From: an uncultured Oscillospiraceae bacterium
GTDB taxonomy: Bacteria > Bacillota > Clostridia > Oscillospirales > Oscillospiraceae
Assembly: GCA_934565425.1 (NCBI GenBank)
Contig: CAKTHW010000098.1
Coordinates: 1-5,656 of the forward strand
DNA: 5,656 nucleotides
Direction of reading: 5' to 3'
How positions within the stretch are numbered: position 1 is the first letter of the stretch; the number at the start of each line of letters is the position of its first letter. The position numbers and the translations under genes were made by a program. Below are positions 4,326-5,656 of this stretch, piece by piece. The notes beneath the pieces are model-generated. The model did not search any database and was not told the DNA's origin. It saw only the letters and a list, made by a program, of their open reading frames with translations.

Positions 4326-5207
4326 ATGACATTTCTCAATTTCCTGATCAACGGGATCAGCTTGGGCAGTATCTATGCCATCATCGCGCTGGGCTACACC
4401 ATGGTGTACGGCATCGCCAAAATGCTGAACTTCGCCCATGGTGACGTCATCATGGTCGGCGCGTATGTGTGCTTCTACGCCATTTCCAGCTTCAACCTGC
4501 CCCCCCTGGTGGGCATCCTGTTGGCCATGATCGTCTGTACCCTCCTGGGTATGCTCATCGAACGCCTGGCCTACAAACCCCTCCGTGCTGCCCCCTCCCT
4601 GGCCGTGCTCATCACCGCCATCGGCGTCAGCTACTTCCTCCAGAACGCAGCCCTGCTGCTCTGGTCCCCCAACCCCAAGGTCTTCCCCTCCATCTTCGGC
4701 AAGGGCAGACTGAGTCTCTTTGGCGGTGAACTGGCCATCCCCTACGTCACCGGTATCGCCATTGTCATCTGCATTGTCATCATGCTGGGTCTGACCTTCT
4801 TCACCAGTAAGACCAAGATGGGCAAGGCCATGCGCGCCTGCTCCGAGGACAAGGGCGCCGCTCAGCTCATGGGCATCAACGTCAACGCCACCATCTCCAC
4901 CACCTTCGCCATCGGTTCTGGTCTGGCGGCCATCGCAGGCGTCCTGCTCTGCTCCGCCTATCCCACCCTGGTGCCCACCACCGGCTCCATGCCCGGTATC
5001 AAGGCCTTCACCGCAGCCGTGTTCGGCGGCATCGGCTCCATCCCCGGCGCTCTGCTGGGCGGCCTGCTCATGGGCATCATCGAAATTTTCGCCAAAGCCT
5101 ACATCTCCACCCAGCTCTCTGACGCCGTCATGTTCGTCGTCCTCATCATCGTCCTGCTGTTCAAGCCGGCTGGTCTGCTGGGCAAAGAGATCCGCGAGAA
5201 AGTGTGA
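4326..5207 (+). CDS. livH: Branched-chain amino acid ABC transporter permease LivH
   Basis: A 293-residue inner-membrane permease, the normal LivH length. It has about eight hydrophobic segments and the family's hallmarks: NGISLGSIYAIIALGYTMVYG (9-29), LNFAHGD (34-40), an IERLAYKPLR loop (78-87), the cytoplasmic coupling loop GKAMRACSEDKGAAQLMGI (166-184) that would dock on the LivG/LivF ATPases, and FGGIGSIPGALLGG (233-246). It pairs with LivM to form the channel that accepts substrate from the binding lipoprotein. AAGGAG (4310-4315) stands ten bases before the ATG. It is cotranscribed with livM, whose start lies ten bases after the livH stop. The sequence looks intact, with no missing segment. 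Substrate could be another amino acid or urea in relatives (UrtB), but the livK partner favours amino acids. Confidence 0.95.
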   Translation: MTFLNFLINGISLGSIYAIIALGYTMVYGIAKMLNFAHGDVIMVGAYVCFYAISSFNLPPLVGILLAMIVCTLLGMLIERLAYKPLRAAPSLAVLITAIGVSYFLQNAALLLWSPNPKVFPSIFGKGRLSLFGGELAIPYVTGIAIVICIVIMLGLTFFTSKTKMGKAMRACSEDKGAAQLMGINVNATISTTFAIGSGLAAIAGVLLCSAYPTLVPTTGSMPGIKAFTAAVFGGIGSIPGALLGGLLMGIIEIFAKAYISTQLSDAVMFVVLIIVLLFKPAGLLGKEIREKV

Positions 5208-5212
5208 GGTGG
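5207..5212 (+). promoter_or_regulatory. Ribosome binding site of livM overlapping the livH stop
   Basis: AGGTGG begins on the last base of the livH stop codon, five bases before ATG 5218. It favours ATG 5218 over an in-frame GTG at 5209, which would sit within the site itself. Confidence 0.7.
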
Positions 5213-5217
5213 AAAAG

Positions 5218-5656
5218 ATGAAAAAGCTGAATATGAACAAAACCACCCGCCAAAACTACCTGACCTACGGCCTGGTCATCGTGGCCTTCATCATCATCCA
5301 GATCTTCATGGGCGCCATCCCCGCCACCCTGAAGGGTATGCTGGTGCCCATCTGCGCCTACGTCATCATGGCCATCTCCCTGAACCTGACCGTCGGTGTC
5401 CTGGGTGAGCTGTCCCTGGGTCACGCCGGCTTCATGAGCGTGGGCGCCTTCACCGGTACCACCGTGGCCATCATGCTCCAGGACGTCATCCCCAGCGGCG
5501 GCCTCCGCCTGCTCATCGCCGTCATCGTCGCCACCCTCTTCGCCGCTCTGGCCGGGTTCCTCATCGGTATCCCCGTCCTGCGCCTGCAGGGTGACTCCCT
5601 GGCCATCGTCACCTAGGCCTTCGGCGAGATCATCAAGCGCATCTTCAACAACCTCT
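5218..5656 (+). pseudogene. livM: Permease livM, interrupted by an in-frame TAG and cut by the window edge
   Basis: The partner permease of LivH. Residues 1-132 are good LivM: a membrane helix (14-34), the signature AISLNLTVGVLGELSLGHAGF (52-72), a further helix (98-117) and PVLRLQGDSLAIVT (119-132). Codon 133 is TAG (5614-5616). Translation in the same frame resumes as AFGEIIKRIFNNL to the edge, exactly what follows in LivM proteins, where this position is normally Leu (VTLxFGEI). Intact family members have roughly 300 or more residues, so a 132-residue product would lack most of the channel and the ATPase-coupling loop. No frameshift is involved. The two-base difference from CTG, the dominant Leu codon here, is odd for a simple point mutation. 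Identity as livM is near certain; whether it is a dead gene, a sequence error or a read-through stop cannot be told from this window. Confidence 0.8.
5614..5616 (+). other. Premature in-frame TAG within livM
   Basis: The bases read ACC TAG GCC where relatives have Thr-Leu-(Ala/Gly). The flanking frame stays open and conserved for 13 more codons to the edge. The six other gene ends seen here are TGA (five) or TAA (one), never TAG. Confidence 0.9.

Noticed and set aside
2614..4332. Long minus-strand open frame (572 codons) across livK
   Set aside because: It is the antisense shadow of livK, whose biased codons leave few stops in that frame. The translation is Gly/Val/His-rich with no family resemblance, and livK on the + strand is unmistakable.
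4080..5246. Long minus-strand open frame (388 codons) across livH
   Set aside because: It is antisense to livH and gives a low-complexity Asp/Gly/His-rich string, typical of reverse reading of GTC/ATC/CTG codons.

Overview
The window looks like a chromosomal piece of a moderately G+C-rich Firmicute, most likely a gut Clostridia of the Oscillospiraceae/Ruminococcaceae type. This is inferred from strong AGGAGG-type ribosome binding sites, sigma-A promoters with 17-base spacers, intrinsic terminators, C/G-ending codons in the well-expressed genes, and a Gram-positive-style lipoprotein binding protein. All genes seen are on the + strand.

Layout. (1) 1-1363: the 3' end of a multi-pass membrane protein gene overlaps by four bases (ATGA) the start of an alpha/beta-hydrolase gene, so the two are translationally coupled. 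(2) 1410-1771: a compact one-gene unit with its own promoter, a 79-residue protein of unknown function and a perfect 14-bp terminator. (3) 1772-2451: about 680 bases with no believable gene. The first part is G-run-rich, and the second contains inverted repeats that could be a structured RNA with a weak promoter and a weak terminator. (4) 2452-2855: a strong promoter overlapped by an operator-like repeat, a 93-residue cysteine-containing small membrane protein, and an intrinsic terminator. (5) 2890-5656: the start of a branched-chain (or related) amino acid ABC importer operon: lipoprotein binding protein (livK-type), permease livH and permease livM. The ATPase genes livG and livF would be expected beyond the right edge.

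How it works together. The binding protein captures the amino acid outside the membrane and delivers it to the LivH/LivM channel. No convincing promoter was found between the terminator at 2822-2855 and the binding-protein start at 2890. The operon may therefore be fed from the promoter at 2452 by read-through, making that terminator a possible attenuator. Three hairpins between livK and livH could keep binding-protein mRNA more abundant than permease mRNA.

The most striking anomaly is an in-frame TAG at 5614-5616 inside the conserved GD-LAIVT-(L)-AFGEI region of livM. The reading frame continues with perfect LivM sequence to the window edge. It is either a nonsense mutation that inactivates the transporter, a sequence error, or (much less likely) a recoded stop. 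None of the other six genes here ends in TAG.
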